Origin: an uncultured Helicobacter sp. | GTDB lineage: Bacteria > Campylobacterota > Campylobacteria > Campylobacterales > Helicobacteraceae | Assembly: GCA_949299115.1 (NCBI GenBank) | Contig: CASFZH010000009.1 | Coordinates: 1 to 49,950 of the forward strand | Direction of reading: 5' to 3' | DNA: 49,950 nt | Shown here: positions 35,777 to 46,161 of the stretch, piece by piece | How positions within the stretch are numbered: the stretch's first letter is position 1 | Layout: every line of letters starts with the position of its first letter | Made by a program: the position numbers and the translations under genes | Notes under the pieces: generated by a model | Databases searched by the model: none | What the model was told of the DNA's origin: nothing | The model's input: the letters and a program-made list of their open reading frames with translations, nothing else

Positions 35777-37012
35777 ATGGCACATATTAAAAAATCAAAA
35801 AATATTACCGAATGGCTAGATCAAAGGCTTGCCACAAATAAACTCCTTGAAATTATGATGACAAAATATTGGATTCCAAAAAACATTAATTGGTTATGGG
35901 CTATGGGGGTAGTTTTACTCACATTATTTGGTTTATTAATAATTAGCGGAATATTTTTACTTATGTATTACAAGCCAGATGTCAACCTCGCATATGATTC
36001 TGTAAATTATACAATTATGCAAGAAGTTGCATTTGGTTGGTTATGGAGACATATTCACGCGGTAGCTGCTAGCATGATATTTGTTATTATATATATACAC
36101 ATGTTTGTAGCAATATACTACGGCTCGTATAAAAACGGACGTGAAATGATATGGATTAGTGGCATGATTCTATTTGTTGTATTTTCTGCTGAAGCGTTTA
36201 GTGGTTATATGTTGCCATGGGGGCAAATGAGTTATTGGGCAGCAGCGGTTATTACTAACCTTTTTGGTGGTATTCCGTTTATTGGGGCAGACGTTGTAGA
36301 GTGGATAAGAGGTAATTATATAGTTGCAGACTCTACTCTTACTAGATTCTTTATGTTACATGTTTTCTTGCTACCTGTGGTAATTTTATCAATCATTGCC
36401 TTACATTTTTATTCACTTAGAATGCCTCATGTTAATAATCAAGACGGAGAAGAAATAGATTTCGATGCAGAAGCACAAAAATATATGAATGGTAATAAAA
36501 AGGATTCCAAAGTAATTCGATTTTGGCCAGATTTCTTATGCAAAGATATTTTTATTATATCGCTTTTCATGATTCTCTTTTTTGCTTTAGTATGCTATCA
36601 TTTCGATTTTGCAATGGATCCTATTAATTTTGAAAGAGCAAATAATCTTGCTACCCCTGCACATATTTATCCGGAATGGTATTTCTTATGGAGTTATGAA
36701 GTTTTACGTGGAATATTTTTTAGTGCTGATGTTGGTTTAGCTTTTTTTGGCATTGCACAAGTTATTTTCTTTGCATTACCTTGGCTTGATAGAAGTAACA
36801 TTGTAGCTCCAGCACATAAAAGACCTGGTTTTTTTGTATTCTATATCCTGCTTATCATTGATTTAATTGTGCTTACAATATACGGCAAACTTCCACCAGA
36901 AGGTAGTGCCAAATACGTCGGACTAGTAGCATCTTTTAGCTTTCTTGCGTTATTGCTTATTGTTTTACCATTTGTAACAAACACAGAAAAAAAGAAAGGG
37001 GGTGAACAATGA
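35777..37012 (+). CDS. petB: Cytochrome b subunit of the bc1 complex
   Basis: Membrane core of menaquinol:cytochrome c reductase. At 411 residues it is a fused, eight-helix type cytochrome b. The first domain carries the heme-ligand helix WRHIHAVAASMIFVIIYIHM, the AFSGYMLPWGQMSYW loop and a second ligand helix with MLHVFLLPVVILSIIALHFY. The quinol-oxidation PEWY motif is in YPEWYFLWSYEVLRG, followed by further helices. The stop overlaps the petC start (ATGA), which implies coupled translation and equal stoichiometry. Confidence 0.97.
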   Translation: MAHIKKSKNITEWLDQRLATNKLLEIMMTKYWIPKNINWLWAMGVVLLTLFGLLIISGIFLLMYYKPDVNLAYDSVNYTIMQEVAFGWLWRHIHAVAASMIFVIIYIHMFVAIYYGSYKNGREMIWISGMILFVVFSAEAFSGYMLPWGQMSYWAAAVITNLFGGIPFIGADVVEWIRGNYIVADSTLTRFFMLHVFLLPVVILSIIALHFYSLRMPHVNNQDGEEIDFDAEAQKYMNGNKKDSKVIRFWPDFLCKDIFIISLFMILFFALVCYHFDFAMDPINFERANNLATPAHIYPEWYFLWSYEVLRGIFFSADVGLAFFGIAQVIFFALPWLDRSNIVAPAHKRPGFFVFYILLIIDLIVLTIYGKLPPEGSAKYVGLVASFSFLALLLIVLPFVTNTEKKKGGEQ

Positions 37013-38472
37013 GAGAAATTAAAATATTCATTATAGTTGCTTTTATCATAGGTATCATTTATTATGGTGTAGAACCGTTAGCACACTCTGCTATGCACCC
37101 AAAAACTGCACCGAGCGACTATGCCTTTAGAGATTTGGAAAAATTTGGAAAAATTGATTTAAGCAATGGTAATGCTGAATTGGGACGTGATGGTTTTGCA
37201 ACAAATTGTGCAACATGCCACACCATTAATACTGAATCACGCGATGATTTTCATATAAGAAATCCAAAGACAATGCAACCTGTTGGGGAAAATGGAGGAG
37301 TTGTTCCACCAGATTTATCCAATGCCGGACGTATTTTTGATGCAGAATTCTTGGCACATTTCATTAAAGATCCAGTCAGAGCTTCTTTGCTTGAAGCCAA
37401 ATTTATGGTATCTTGTGAAGGATTGAGTGGAGAAGAGGAATACAAATGTAATATGTCAAATGAAGGAAAAGAAATATATCCAATGCAAGCTTTCAACGGA
37501 TTATTGAGTGATGAAGAAATTGCCAATATTGTAGCCTATCTAAAAAGTATTGCTCCTCAACATATTAGTGATAAAGAGGTTTTTATAGAAGCATGTAATA
37601 GATGTCATGCCGTGCAATATGACAAAAATCAATATGATTCTAAATTTTTCTCGATACATAATGCCAAAGTTCAAGACTTACTAAATAAAGCAGAGAAAGA
37701 AAGTGAATACGATTTTTTATCTTCTCTAGATTCAGAAAATACTGCTTTTTTACAACTTCTTTTGAGTATGCAGAAGGCAAAAGAAAAAGCTAAACTTACA
37801 GAATCTGAAATCGATGAGCAAAATGACATGATTAATGCTAAAACAATCCAAGATTACGGTGTTGTTACATTATTACAGCAATCCTTAAAAGAATCTGAGT
37901 TTAATCCAAATGGATTGCAAGCTGCTACACAGCCAGCTTTTATAAAAGCATATTTGGGTAACAATCCTCCAGATTTATCTATGATGATTCGGGCAAAAGG
38001 ACATCATGAGCTATCTGCTTTTATCAATAATCCTCAAAAAATTCCTCTTGATGATATTAAAAAGGCAATTATTAACAAATTAGTGCAAGAAAAACAACAA
38101 GCCGAAAAAGATGCCTTGCCTCAAGATTTAACCGAAGAAGATAGAAAGGCTAGAATGAAAGCAATAGAATTAAAAGATGCCAATGAATATGGTATAAAAC
38201 TACCAGAAAATACCACCAAAAGCCCATGGCAAAATGACGATGATTACACAAATATGGCTAGAGAAATGGGGGTTATGCCATTTGGTAAATCAATGCCAAG
38301 AGTCGGATTAACAAAAGAAGCAGAAGAGCAAATCATCAATTATCTTGAAACAATTGGTGATAGCAAAAAAACACAAAGAGATTCGTTGGGTACTTGGATT
38401 ATTGGATTCTTTATTATCCTATCCATAATAGCATATTTATGGAAGTCAAAAATTTGGAAAGACCTTCATTAA
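37009..38472 (+). CDS. petC: Cytochrome c1 subunit, diheme, extended
   Basis: Passes electrons from the Rieske centre to soluble cytochrome c. Two c-heme sites are visible: C67-A-T-C70-H71 and C196-N-R-C199-H200. An N-terminal helix (about 5-21) and a C-terminal helix (about 452-472, GTWIIGFFIILSIIAYLW) anchor it. At 487 residues it is far longer than the H. pylori protein as I remember it (about 285). A charged, helical insertion (about 205-300, with KAKEKAKLTESEIDEQ) and a second acidic stretch (about 350-400) follow the second heme. Between and after them PDLS motifs recur, as if a cytochrome-c fold had been stretched or duplicated with loss of one heme site. Candidate axial methionines lie in GKSMPRVG. 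Confidence 0.92.
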   Translation: MREIKIFIIVAFIIGIIYYGVEPLAHSAMHPKTAPSDYAFRDLEKFGKIDLSNGNAELGRDGFATNCATCHTINTESRDDFHIRNPKTMQPVGENGGVVPPDLSNAGRIFDAEFLAHFIKDPVRASLLEAKFMVSCEGLSGEEEYKCNMSNEGKEIYPMQAFNGLLSDEEIANIVAYLKSIAPQHISDKEVFIEACNRCHAVQYDKNQYDSKFFSIHNAKVQDLLNKAEKESEYDFLSSLDSENTAFLQLLLSMQKAKEKAKLTESEIDEQNDMINAKTIQDYGVVTLLQQSLKESEFNPNGLQAATQPAFIKAYLGNNPPDLSMMIRAKGHHELSAFINNPQKIPLDDIKKAIINKLVQEKQQAEKDALPQDLTEEDRKARMKAIELKDANEYGIKLPENTTKSPWQNDDDYTNMAREMGVMPFGKSMPRVGLTKEAEEQIINYLETIGDSKKTQRDSLGTWIIGFFIILSIIAYLWKSKIWKDLH

Positions 38473-38990
38473 AATATAGATTTGTCTTATCTATGAAGGG
38501 GGGTTGGGTTTAAAATTCTCTAAACTCATACCTAAGGATTAAAAATACAAAATTGATCTAACATGAGAATTGCAGTATATCTCTCACATCCATACTTTCT
38601 TTGTTTCCTTTAATTACGAAAAACCCTATCCACAATATATCCTTTATGAAATCGAATATTTGCTTTGTTGTTTTCAAAAAATTATTGCAATTCATCGCCC
38701 AAATATATGAAAATAATTGTTATATTTCCATCTATCTTTGTTGTATTTCTGCGACATAAAATCTGTTGTATAAATATTAGTAAAGCATGCCAAATATAGC
38801 TTAACCCACCTTATTATGAAAAACTATGAATATTGGCAAACACAATAAATGATACTCTTTGAATTGATAAACTCAATACTCCAAAAAGTATTTAGAAACA
38901 AAAAAATACAAAAAAATAATGTAAAATACCTTAATAATTATATGATTTATAAGATCATCATGTTGATGATTGAAACAATAAGGAGATTTT
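38473..38990. other. Spacer with 5'-leader hairpin for the next outer-membrane gene
   Basis: No gene. The only structure is ATCATCA-TGT-TGATGAT at 38954-38970, a perfect 7-base hairpin ending 12 bases before the AAGGAG ribosome site of the next gene; it could influence translation or mRNA stability. A TAAAAT near 38928 may be a -10. Confidence 0.4.
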
Positions 38991-40244
38991 ATGTCCTTTA
39001 TAAAAAAAATACTGTTTAGTTATTTACTTGGTATTATTCTAGCCACAGCCTTATTTGCAAACAAAATTGACCTAACGACACACGGTAGATTAAGCTTGGG
39101 ATATTTTGGCAACAGCTTCGGATTTCTTAATACTAGTGCTTTTGGTTTAAATGCCTATGTAATGGCTGATTTTGGAATCACAGAACATTGGAGCATTGGT
39201 ATGGGAGCTACTGGGATATGGAACATATGGAGTTTATTCCCGTTTAATAATATAATGACATCAATTGGTGATGTGTCAGATATTTACATCTTGTATAAAA
39301 ATGATAACTTTAAAATTATCATTGGAAGATTTAATGCTAGTCAAGGCAAAACAGAAATGATTACCAATGGGTTTTTCAATGGACCATTACAAGGGGTGGC
39401 TGTATCTTATAAAACTTCCAGTGCAACAACATTATGGTTTAGTTACATAAATTCATGGCTCAATAACGGATTTATGCCGGGAAGAATTGGTTCTGATTTA
39501 AAAGGTTTGTCTCCTTATTTTGCCGATGGAAAAATAACAATTGGTGGTGAAGTGTTAATGGTAGGAGAAGATATTGTGTTTAAAATACAAAAAGGCTCAT
39601 TCCTTGTATCTCCATGGGTTCTTCTTAACACAAAGGCTCCTGATGGCACTACAAGAGTAACTTTTGACCCGATAGCTCAAATAGGTTCAAAATTCAATCT
39701 TCAGATACCAATTCATGAAGCATGGCAATCCATCACAAGTGGAGATGCTATCTTCCAATATGGTAATGGCACAATACAAAATGATGCATCAGATGATTTT
39801 TTAGGCTATGTCAATGTAGACGAGGAAATCAAATATACTCGTTATCGTCTAAATACTAATAATGAAAAATATGTAGATTACTCTATTAGTTTTGGTATTG
39901 GAGTACGTGCAGTTATTGCTAAACAAACAGGTAGATTTTTTGCTCTCAATGATTCTACAAGGTTTTATGGTCAATTTTTAAATAATGCGATTTATGGTAC
40001 GGGAAATACATGGACAGCCTATGTATTTAGTAAAATGGAACACAAATTTTTTGATATACATCTCTTAATTGGTGGCGGAACATATAGTGAAGTGAGTTTA
40101 ATTGGGGCATGGAAAGCTTACCGAAAAAATCGCCTTAGTAACGGGCAAACATTGGGATTTGATATTGGTGCGGGTTATTCTTTTACAAATGGTAATAATG
40201 CTGCTAATCATGCTCTCATGGTATTTGGCAAAATAGCATACTAA
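38991..40244 (+). CDS. Outer-membrane beta-barrel protein (Helicobacter OMP)
   Basis: Predicted outer-membrane protein of 417 residues with a clear signal peptide (about 1-23, ending ALFA) and long runs of alternating hydrophobic/aromatic strands. The protein ends ALMVFGKIAY, a typical barrel C-terminus. The gene has the AAGGAG ribosome site and a hairpin in the leader. Resemblance to the other two barrels of the window is structural rather than obvious in sequence (YGRF/GRFNAS strand after about residue 115, FGAG-type turns). Porin or adhesin function cannot be told apart from sequence. It stands alone. Confidence 0.78.
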   Translation: MSFIKKILFSYLLGIILATALFANKIDLTTHGRLSLGYFGNSFGFLNTSAFGLNAYVMADFGITEHWSIGMGATGIWNIWSLFPFNNIMTSIGDVSDIYILYKNDNFKIIIGRFNASQGKTEMITNGFFNGPLQGVAVSYKTSSATTLWFSYINSWLNNGFMPGRIGSDLKGLSPYFADGKITIGGEVLMVGEDIVFKIQKGSFLVSPWVLLNTKAPDGTTRVTFDPIAQIGSKFNLQIPIHEAWQSITSGDAIFQYGNGTIQNDASDDFLGYVNVDEEIKYTRYRLNTNNEKYVDYSISFGIGVRAVIAKQTGRFFALNDSTRFYGQFLNNAIYGTGNTWTAYVFSKMEHKFFDIHLLIGGGTYSEVSLIGAWKAYRKNRLSNGQTLGFDIGAGYSFTNGNNAANHALMVFGKIAY

Positions 40245-40521
40245 TACTAGATCTTAAGTGATTCTATTATAAATTCATTAATATAATTCATGCAAATAAT
40301 AACATTAAGGGTTGATTCGCTATTTTTAATGATATATAATATTTGAAATATTATAATTTTAATAACGTTGTCTTAACAGTCCTCATCTATAGAGATAACA
40401 ATAAAAGTTGCAATCAAATAGTGTATCATTTTTTATAAAATAGAATCTAATAAAATATATAATAAAAAATACGGCTGACTAAATACTAAAAGTCATAATA
40501 AACCTACATTGGAGAATTATA

Positions 40522-40729
40522 ATGTATAACACTTATCTTTGCATTTTTTGAAATTTTACTCTTTTCTTCTATTCTCCGTTTTAAAATAAATGTTGCTATA
40601 CAAAATAACACAAACACATGTTGTTGCAAAACATGCCTACCAACAACAATAACATTTTATAAAATCAAGAATTTGACAATTAACACAAGAACGCATCATT
40701 CCAAAAATACTAGAATCATCACAAAATAA
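40522..40729 (+). pseudogene. Possible small membrane-peptide gene with a frameshift in a T6 run
   Basis: GGAG lies nine bases before an ATG. The frame MYNTYLCIF stops at once, but removing one T from the six-T run (40543-40548) would continue as EILLFSSILRFKINV and then CCCKTC for a total of about 68 residues. A membrane peptide with a cysteine cluster is conceivable, but the case rests on one open frame in AT-rich DNA. Confidence 0.25.
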
Positions 40730-41236
40730 TAATATATACAATCAACAATATGAATGGTAAAAGCAGAATCATACTTGATACTATCATAAGCAACAGAGAT
40801 TTTTGCGACTCTATACAACATAAAGAACACATTGAACTAAGTTTAATTTATCTGTTTTGATATCTAAATAATAAAAATAGTGTAGACTTTCCACCAAGTT
40901 TTCTACATTATTAACATACACAACTATTACCATTATTATGCAACAATTAGAAATATTTTATAATAATCCTTCTTGCCTGAGCAAACTATTTCAAAGATTC
41001 CAAATAATGTAGAATCTCGTGGAAATAGACACAACCAAAGTATATTCTTTTTTACAGCATTCACCATAAAGATGCTTTAAGTTTGGAGAATTTTAAAATT
41101 CTAAATCCAAATTACCCATTCCTGTACCACAACAAAAAATAAAGCCTCATCAAATTACCTACAGACATTCATTTTTCAAATACGATATTCATATAATTAA
41201 AATTAATTTACCATTCAAAAGAAGTATAATAGCCCC

Positions 41237-41437
41237 TAATTGCAAATGATAATACAAAATGCTAATTTGCTGCTCTATAGATATTCCCCAATATTCAAGC
41301 AGAATAAGTAAATTATGAATTGTTTATGTTTAAGTGCAAAAATTAAGTGAATAGTCGCTCTCATACATAAAAGCGATATGCAACAAACAAGAATACACTA
41401 TTCAACATTCATATAAATATGAATGTTGAATGATTTT
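41237..41437 (+). ncRNA. Candidate orphan small RNA
   Basis: A consensus -10 (TATAAT, 41225-41230) is followed about 170 bases later by a perfect 15-base hairpin with a T-run, and no coding frame longer than 19 codons lies between. This is the layout of an independent small-RNA gene of about 200 bases. The 5' end (AGCCCC…) and 3' end are estimates. I do not recognise it as 6S, tmRNA, SRP or RNase P RNA. A TGCAAATGATAATAC word just downstream of the -10 is Fur-box-like. Confidence 0.4.
41400..41436 (+). terminator. Perfect 15-base hairpin with T-run
   Basis: ATTCAACATTCATAT pairs exactly with the sequence at 41417-41431 across a two-base gap, followed by GATTTTT. It is the best terminator-like structure of the window on the plus strand, yet no annotated plus-strand gene ends nearby. 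Confidence 0.6.
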
Positions 41438-41582
41438 TCCAAAATACTTATCCCATAAAGAGATTCTTTTTATTTGAAAATGTACTAAAAGCTAGATTCC
41501 ATAGTCATAATAAAATTCCACAATGTTAATACATTTATCTACATGACTGAAATTTCAAACTAAAACATACATTAGCAATAGA

Positions 41583-42830
41583 CTATATTGAGATTCTAAA
41601 AAAGCCTCGCACTAAAGTGTAGTTATTGCCTCCATAGAAATTTATGGCTGGTGAATTATTATAAACACCAACAATACTAACGCCAACTTTGCCTTTCATA
41701 TATGTTTTCACTGCACCATATCGATTGCGTTGTCGCCAAATTGGAAAGTCAGTTTCACCTTTTATTTCAAAACTCACAATATTCCCTGTAGGCAGAAAAC
41801 TACCTCTTACTCCAGCCTCTATTTCAAAAATATGATTCCAATTAAAACCAACACTACCATAAGTCGTAACTGCTCCACCCCAAAACATACCGACATTATA
41901 TTCAAAAGGTGTTTTATGTCCATAATAATCAATAAGTTCTGCTCCAGATTGTGTAACACCTATCAATCCAATTTTAGCTTCCAAAATATCATACCATTGC
42001 AATTCTTGTTCAAGCCATGCAATACCAGACATATTTTGATTAGATAAACCAGCAAGGGCAGCAAGCTCAAATTTATGATTGACATTTACAGGAAATGTAT
42101 TGGCATAATATTTAGCGTAACCAGCAATATGAAGTTTTGTTTCCATTTTTATATTTTTTGCTACATGATACCCTATTTGACCACGCATACCATACGCACT
42201 AAAGAATCCCGTTACATACACATAAGGCTGAATCTCAATATGAAATGGTAATGCAAAAGTCCCACGTAAATAATACGTACCAAAACTACTTAAATCAGTC
42301 CTAAAAGGTGTTACATACTCATTGAGGATAAAGGCACTACCATAAGATGCAGTTGCATGTAACGAAGTGTATGGGAGTCCGTTATATGTCAATGCAAAAC
42401 CTTGTGAATAGTAAGTATTCCATTCTTCATTTGATTTATAACGTCCAGCAATAGCATGGATTCCAAGTTTTTCATGAAGATAGTCAGCATAAATAGTATT
42501 AAAAAGAAAAATTTGTTTAACATCTTCATAAGTCTCGCCTGTACCATTGCTAAATTGCAAAATTGGTGCAGCTAAAATTAATCCTGCTGCTGCCCTAAAA
42601 CCATAGAATCTATCTGTAGCATAATATGCCAAAAAAGTAGCATCAAGAAAAGTTAAATCATCTCCAAATGCCTGTTGATAAAAAATAGAAGCAGAAATTT
42701 CATGAGACGCATTAAACCAAAGAGCATCGGCTATAGTACGAGAAGTTGTCTTATATTCATAGCTTTGTGGCGTTCCAGCATTTAAACAAAAAGGCAACAA
42801 ACCAAATGCCAATAATCCTTTTTTATCCAT
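41583..42830 (-). CDS. Outer-membrane beta-barrel protein, Hof/HP_OMP_2-like
   Basis: Predicted outer-membrane protein of 415 residues. The signal peptide reads MDKKGLLAFGLLPFCLNA, which decides the start at this ATG (GGATGA just before it); an upstream TTG would add four residues. The IAGRYKSNEEWNTYYSQG block resembles the GRY...W...S-x-G element of Helicobacter Hof proteins, and the last strands are aromatic (YTLVRGFFRISI). The gene is divergent from addA with 136 bases between. A porin-like or adhesive function is inferred only from the family. Confidence 0.8.
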   Translation of the reverse strand: MDKKGLLAFGLLPFCLNAGTPQSYEYKTTSRTIADALWFNASHEISASIFYQQAFGDDLTFLDATFLAYYATDRFYGFRAAAGLILAAPILQFSNGTGETYEDVKQIFLFNTIYADYLHEKLGIHAIAGRYKSNEEWNTYYSQGFALTYNGLPYTSLHATASYGSAFILNEYVTPFRTDLSSFGTYYLRGTFALPFHIEIQPYVYVTGFFSAYGMRGQIGYHVAKNIKMETKLHIAGYAKYYANTFPVNVNHKFELAALAGLSNQNMSGIAWLEQELQWYDILEAKIGLIGVTQSGAELIDYYGHKTPFEYNVGMFWGGAVTTYGSVGFNWNHIFEIEAGVRGSFLPTGNIVSFEIKGETDFPIWRQRNRYGAVKTYMKGKVGVSIVGVYNNSPAINFYGGNNYTLVRGFFRISI

Positions 42831-42966
42831 CGCATCATCCAAAAATTTAATTTATGTGCTATATTTCTGGTTCATATTATAGCAAAATGTTAAAAAATAC
42901 TTATGTATCATATTTTTGCATAATTGTATTGTATTTTTGCTAAAATTCGCATAAAAAGGAATTGCA

Positions 42967-45900
42967 ATGCAACAAAATATTATACAAAATATTTTCCTCA
43001 ATGCTTCTGCAGGAAGCGGAAAGACTTTTGCTCTATGTATTCGCTATATTGCATTGCTATTTCATAATATACAGGCCAATGAAATATTAGCGATAACTTT
43101 TACAAAAGAAGCAGCAAATGAAATGAAAGAAAGGATTACTACAAGTCTTTTTATACTCTACGTAACCAGTCTTCCCAATAACTCTAAATCAACACCTCAA
43201 CATTATCGCACTATACGAAAAGATTTACTGCAAGCATTACAACAATATGGTTTCAATGAAGAAACAGTTAATAATAATATTGCAACTATATATTGGGATT
43301 TTTTAAAAACAAGTAAAAAAATTAATACTATTGATTCGTTTTATGTGTCTATTTTAAAAAGATTTGCATTTTTTATTGGCATAAAACGTCATTTCGAAAT
43401 ATCAGACTCACATATCTATAATGAAAGTTTTGAATATTTCTTAAAAATATCGTTTCAAGATTCTAGATTACGGCACATACTACAGTATTTACGCAAACAA
43501 TTACAACTTAGAATCAACACCACACCATATAACAATACCTTAAATCTTCACGAACTTTTAACCACACTTAGTGATAAATCCATTGAATTTAGAGACACAG
43601 AAGATTTTTTTTATAAAATGAATGCTCCCCATACACTTCAATATGCCAAAAAATTAGCTTTACAACATGGAATCAATGAAAACATATTGCATTCGCACAT
43701 ATTGGAAGAGAAAATTAAAATACAATCCCAATTATTAAGCCATTACATCAAAAATATTACACCTGAAGGTAAAGAAAACAATAAAAATCTACAAACTATT
43801 CATGATGCCTTGTGGAATCGCGACATATCCCACATTATTCATCACAAACTTATTAAAGAAAAAAAACACGATTTCATTACAAAATCAATCAAACCAAATA
43901 CTTCTCAATACCAAGAAATTACAATTTTTTGTGAAAAAATAGAAATTCTTGGTATGTTGTATAGCTATTGCTTACAAAGTGAAAGACTGCAATATCTCTA
44001 TCTGCTTATTGCAACATATAAAGAAAGCTTACGAAAATATGAAAACAAACATAACATTTTAAATTTTGATTCTATTAAACACAAAGTATTTGAAATTGCA
44101 ACAAACATGCTACAAAATCACAGCATATTTAATAGTGACTATTTTTATTTTTGCCTTGATGGTGCTATTAGTCATATTTTATTTGATGAATATCAAGACA
44201 CAAGTATAGTACAATATAGAATATTTTTGCCAATGTTTCGTGAAATTCTCGCTGGGCAAGGGACAAAAGAACACAAAAGCCTATTTTTTGTAGGAGACTT
44301 TAAACAAAGTCTATATCGTTTCCGAGGAGCAAGTTTATCAGTATTTGAGGAAAGTAAAAAAGGGTTACACGTAAAATCTTTAACAGAAAATTATCGGAGT
44401 AAGAAAAATATTATTACATTTGTAAATGAAAAATTTCAACCCATTTTTAAGGAACATTATATTCTACAACATTATCCTACCAACAAAGAAGATTCTCACA
44501 ATGGAATCGTACGAATCACAATATTTGATGAAAAACAACATGATGCTCACCTACAAGATGAAAAGGATACGTTCAAAATTGAGGCATATCAAAATATTCT
44601 TGATATCATCAATCAACTTATCACATGTGGTGTAGCGAAAAAAGATATTGCTATCTTAGCAAGAGAACGTAAGCACTTACTTGACTTTATCTTATTTGCA
44701 AAAAGCAAATACCCTAATCTTGAATTTAATATGGATAAAAGCGGAAAACTTATTCATCAAAAAATGGTGCAGATAATTTTTTATGTTTTTAAAATTCGTG
44801 AATATAAAAAAAAATTAGAATCATATCATACACAAAACATAAATCAAAATAATAGAACCACAATACATAATATTCGTATATCACAATCCACAAAATCTGA
44901 CAATACACCTCATATGCAACAATATAAACAACTTACCTTTTACATAAAAAGTATGCAAAAAAAGCTTAATAAATTACTTGGAAAAAGCTATTTTCAAGAT
45001 GAACATATTGTTATTCCATATAAAAAAACTCTTGCACAAGAAATTAAATTTGTTATTGAGCACTTCAATCTTTATGACAAAGATTGCATAGATTTGCTTG
45101 AAATTGCAAGCTCTAGCCCAGAGATTCGTGATATAGACACCCTTTTTGAATCTATTGCACAACAAGAGTCTATACGTGCACAACAAGAAGCCATTCGCAC
45201 AATGACAATACATGCATCAAAAGGATTAGGATTTGAACATGTGATATTTCTTGATTTACTGCCACGCAAAATCCCGCAAAAACAGACAATTTTCTATGAC
45301 TACGAAGATATTTATCTCAACGGTATTTATCTCAATGACACAAAATGTTACCGTTTACCTGAAATAGACATACTTGAAAAACAAGAAATATTAGAGAATA
45401 CAAAACAGGAAAATAACATTCTCTATGTAGCATGCACAAGAGCAAAGAGTGGATTATATATTTTTGCTCATGCACAAAGCAATGCTGTCTTAACACTTAA
45501 CTTGAGTGAAAAAGATTCTAAAGGTGACATAGAACAAATAGGTCATGATGCCCCTATCACCAAATCAACCGTCACCAAACCATTTATTATCTCTCATATC
45601 AAAACTCATCAAGTTATGCAAGAAGAATACATCTATGATAATGATGATGAGACACTTATCAGCAATATTGCTACAAAAAAGAAGCAAATCATTGGATTGG
45701 GTTTGCATTTATTTCTGGAACTCATGTTGGGCTATAATATAAAAAATCCTTTATCTATTGTAAAACATCATTTCGGATTCTACTTAAATGATGATGAATT
45801 ACAAGAAATATTTCAAAAAGCACAAAACTTTTTAGATACAACAATGCAACATTATTTTAAGTTTAACAATACTATGGTAAAATGTGAGGTATCTTTTCTA

Positions 45901-46137
45901 CAAAAAAATAACATACAAAGATTAGATGCTATAGTGCGACATGATAACGGATTTGCTATTCTTGAATTTAAGAGCAGTCAAAAGCTTGATGATTCCTTAA
46001 TACAAAAACATGAGGCACAAATAGAATCTTATATGGTTTTTATTAACAATATTTTGCAAACATCAATACAATTAAAAGGTTATTTGGTTTATTTGCAAGA
46101 TAATATTAAGGTTAGAGAGATAAGCAATACAAAGTAA
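42967..46137 (+). CDS. addA: RecB-like helicase-nuclease subunit AddA
   Basis: Helicase-nuclease subunit of the AddAB complex that processes double-strand breaks for RecA recombination. The 1056-residue protein has Walker A ASAGSGKT (13-20), TFTKEAANEMKERI, Walker B ILFDEYQDTS, motif III FVGDFKQSLYRFRGA, motif IV LTENYRSKKNI, motif V TIHASKGLGFEHVIFLDLL and motif VI LYVACTRAKSGLYIF. The C-terminal nuclease domain shows GLHLFLELMLGY and the PD-(D/E)XK core RLDAIV…ILEFKSSQ. The middle (about 600-680) has a low-complexity N/T/Q stretch. The neighbour nhaA is also adjacent to the H. pylori homologue as I remember it, supporting the assignment. AddB is not in the window. Confidence 0.93.
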   Translation: MQQNIIQNIFLNASAGSGKTFALCIRYIALLFHNIQANEILAITFTKEAANEMKERITTSLFILYVTSLPNNSKSTPQHYRTIRKDLLQALQQYGFNEETVNNNIATIYWDFLKTSKKINTIDSFYVSILKRFAFFIGIKRHFEISDSHIYNESFEYFLKISFQDSRLRHILQYLRKQLQLRINTTPYNNTLNLHELLTTLSDKSIEFRDTEDFFYKMNAPHTLQYAKKLALQHGINENILHSHILEEKIKIQSQLLSHYIKNITPEGKENNKNLQTIHDALWNRDISHIIHHKLIKEKKHDFITKSIKPNTSQYQEITIFCEKIEILGMLYSYCLQSERLQYLYLLIATYKESLRKYENKHNILNFDSIKHKVFEIATNMLQNHSIFNSDYFYFCLDGAISHILFDEYQDTSIVQYRIFLPMFREILAGQGTKEHKSLFFVGDFKQSLYRFRGASLSVFEESKKGLHVKSLTENYRSKKNIITFVNEKFQPIFKEHYILQHYPTNKEDSHNGIVRITIFDEKQHDAHLQDEKDTFKIEAYQNILDIINQLITCGVAKKDIAILARERKHLLDFILFAKSKYPNLEFNMDKSGKLIHQKMVQIIFYVFKIREYKKKLESYHTQNINQNNRTTIHNIRISQSTKSDNTPHMQQYKQLTFYIKSMQKKLNKLLGKSYFQDEHIVIPYKKTLAQEIKFVIEHFNLYDKDCIDLLEIASSSPEIRDIDTLFESIAQQESIRAQQEAIRTMTIHASKGLGFEHVIFLDLLPRKIPQKQTIFYDYEDIYLNGIYLNDTKCYRLPEIDILEKQEILENTKQENNILYVACTRAKSGLYIFAHAQSNAVLTLNLSEKDSKGDIEQIGHDAPITKSTVTKPFIISHIKTHQVMQEEYIYDNDDETLISNIATKKKQIIGLGLHLFLELMLGYNIKNPLSIVKHHFGFYLNDDELQEIFQKAQNFLDTTMQHYFKFNNTMVKCEVSFLQKNNIQRLDAIVRHDNGFAILEFKSSQKLDDSLIQKHEAQIESYMVFINNILQTSIQLKGYLVYLQDNIKVREISNTK

Positions 46138-46161
46138 TACCTAAATTAAGAAAGCAAATAA

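Larger units (their letters stand above)
40245..41582. other. 1.3-kb intergenic region
   Basis: Lies between a plus-strand and a minus-strand outer-membrane gene, so it contains both 3' ends. Apart from a possible frameshifted small ORF and a candidate small-RNA unit listed separately, I see only AT-rich sequence and small AT palindromes (for example around 40336-40360). Confidence 0.4.

Noticed and set aside
38500..38508. Short G-rich tract after petC as a contingency locus
   Set aside because: Only six G in a row, in a non-coding position with no gene or promoter it could switch.
41237..41437. 6S RNA as the identity of the candidate small RNA
   Set aside because: The 5' and 3' ends do not pair into the long bulged rod expected of 6S RNA.
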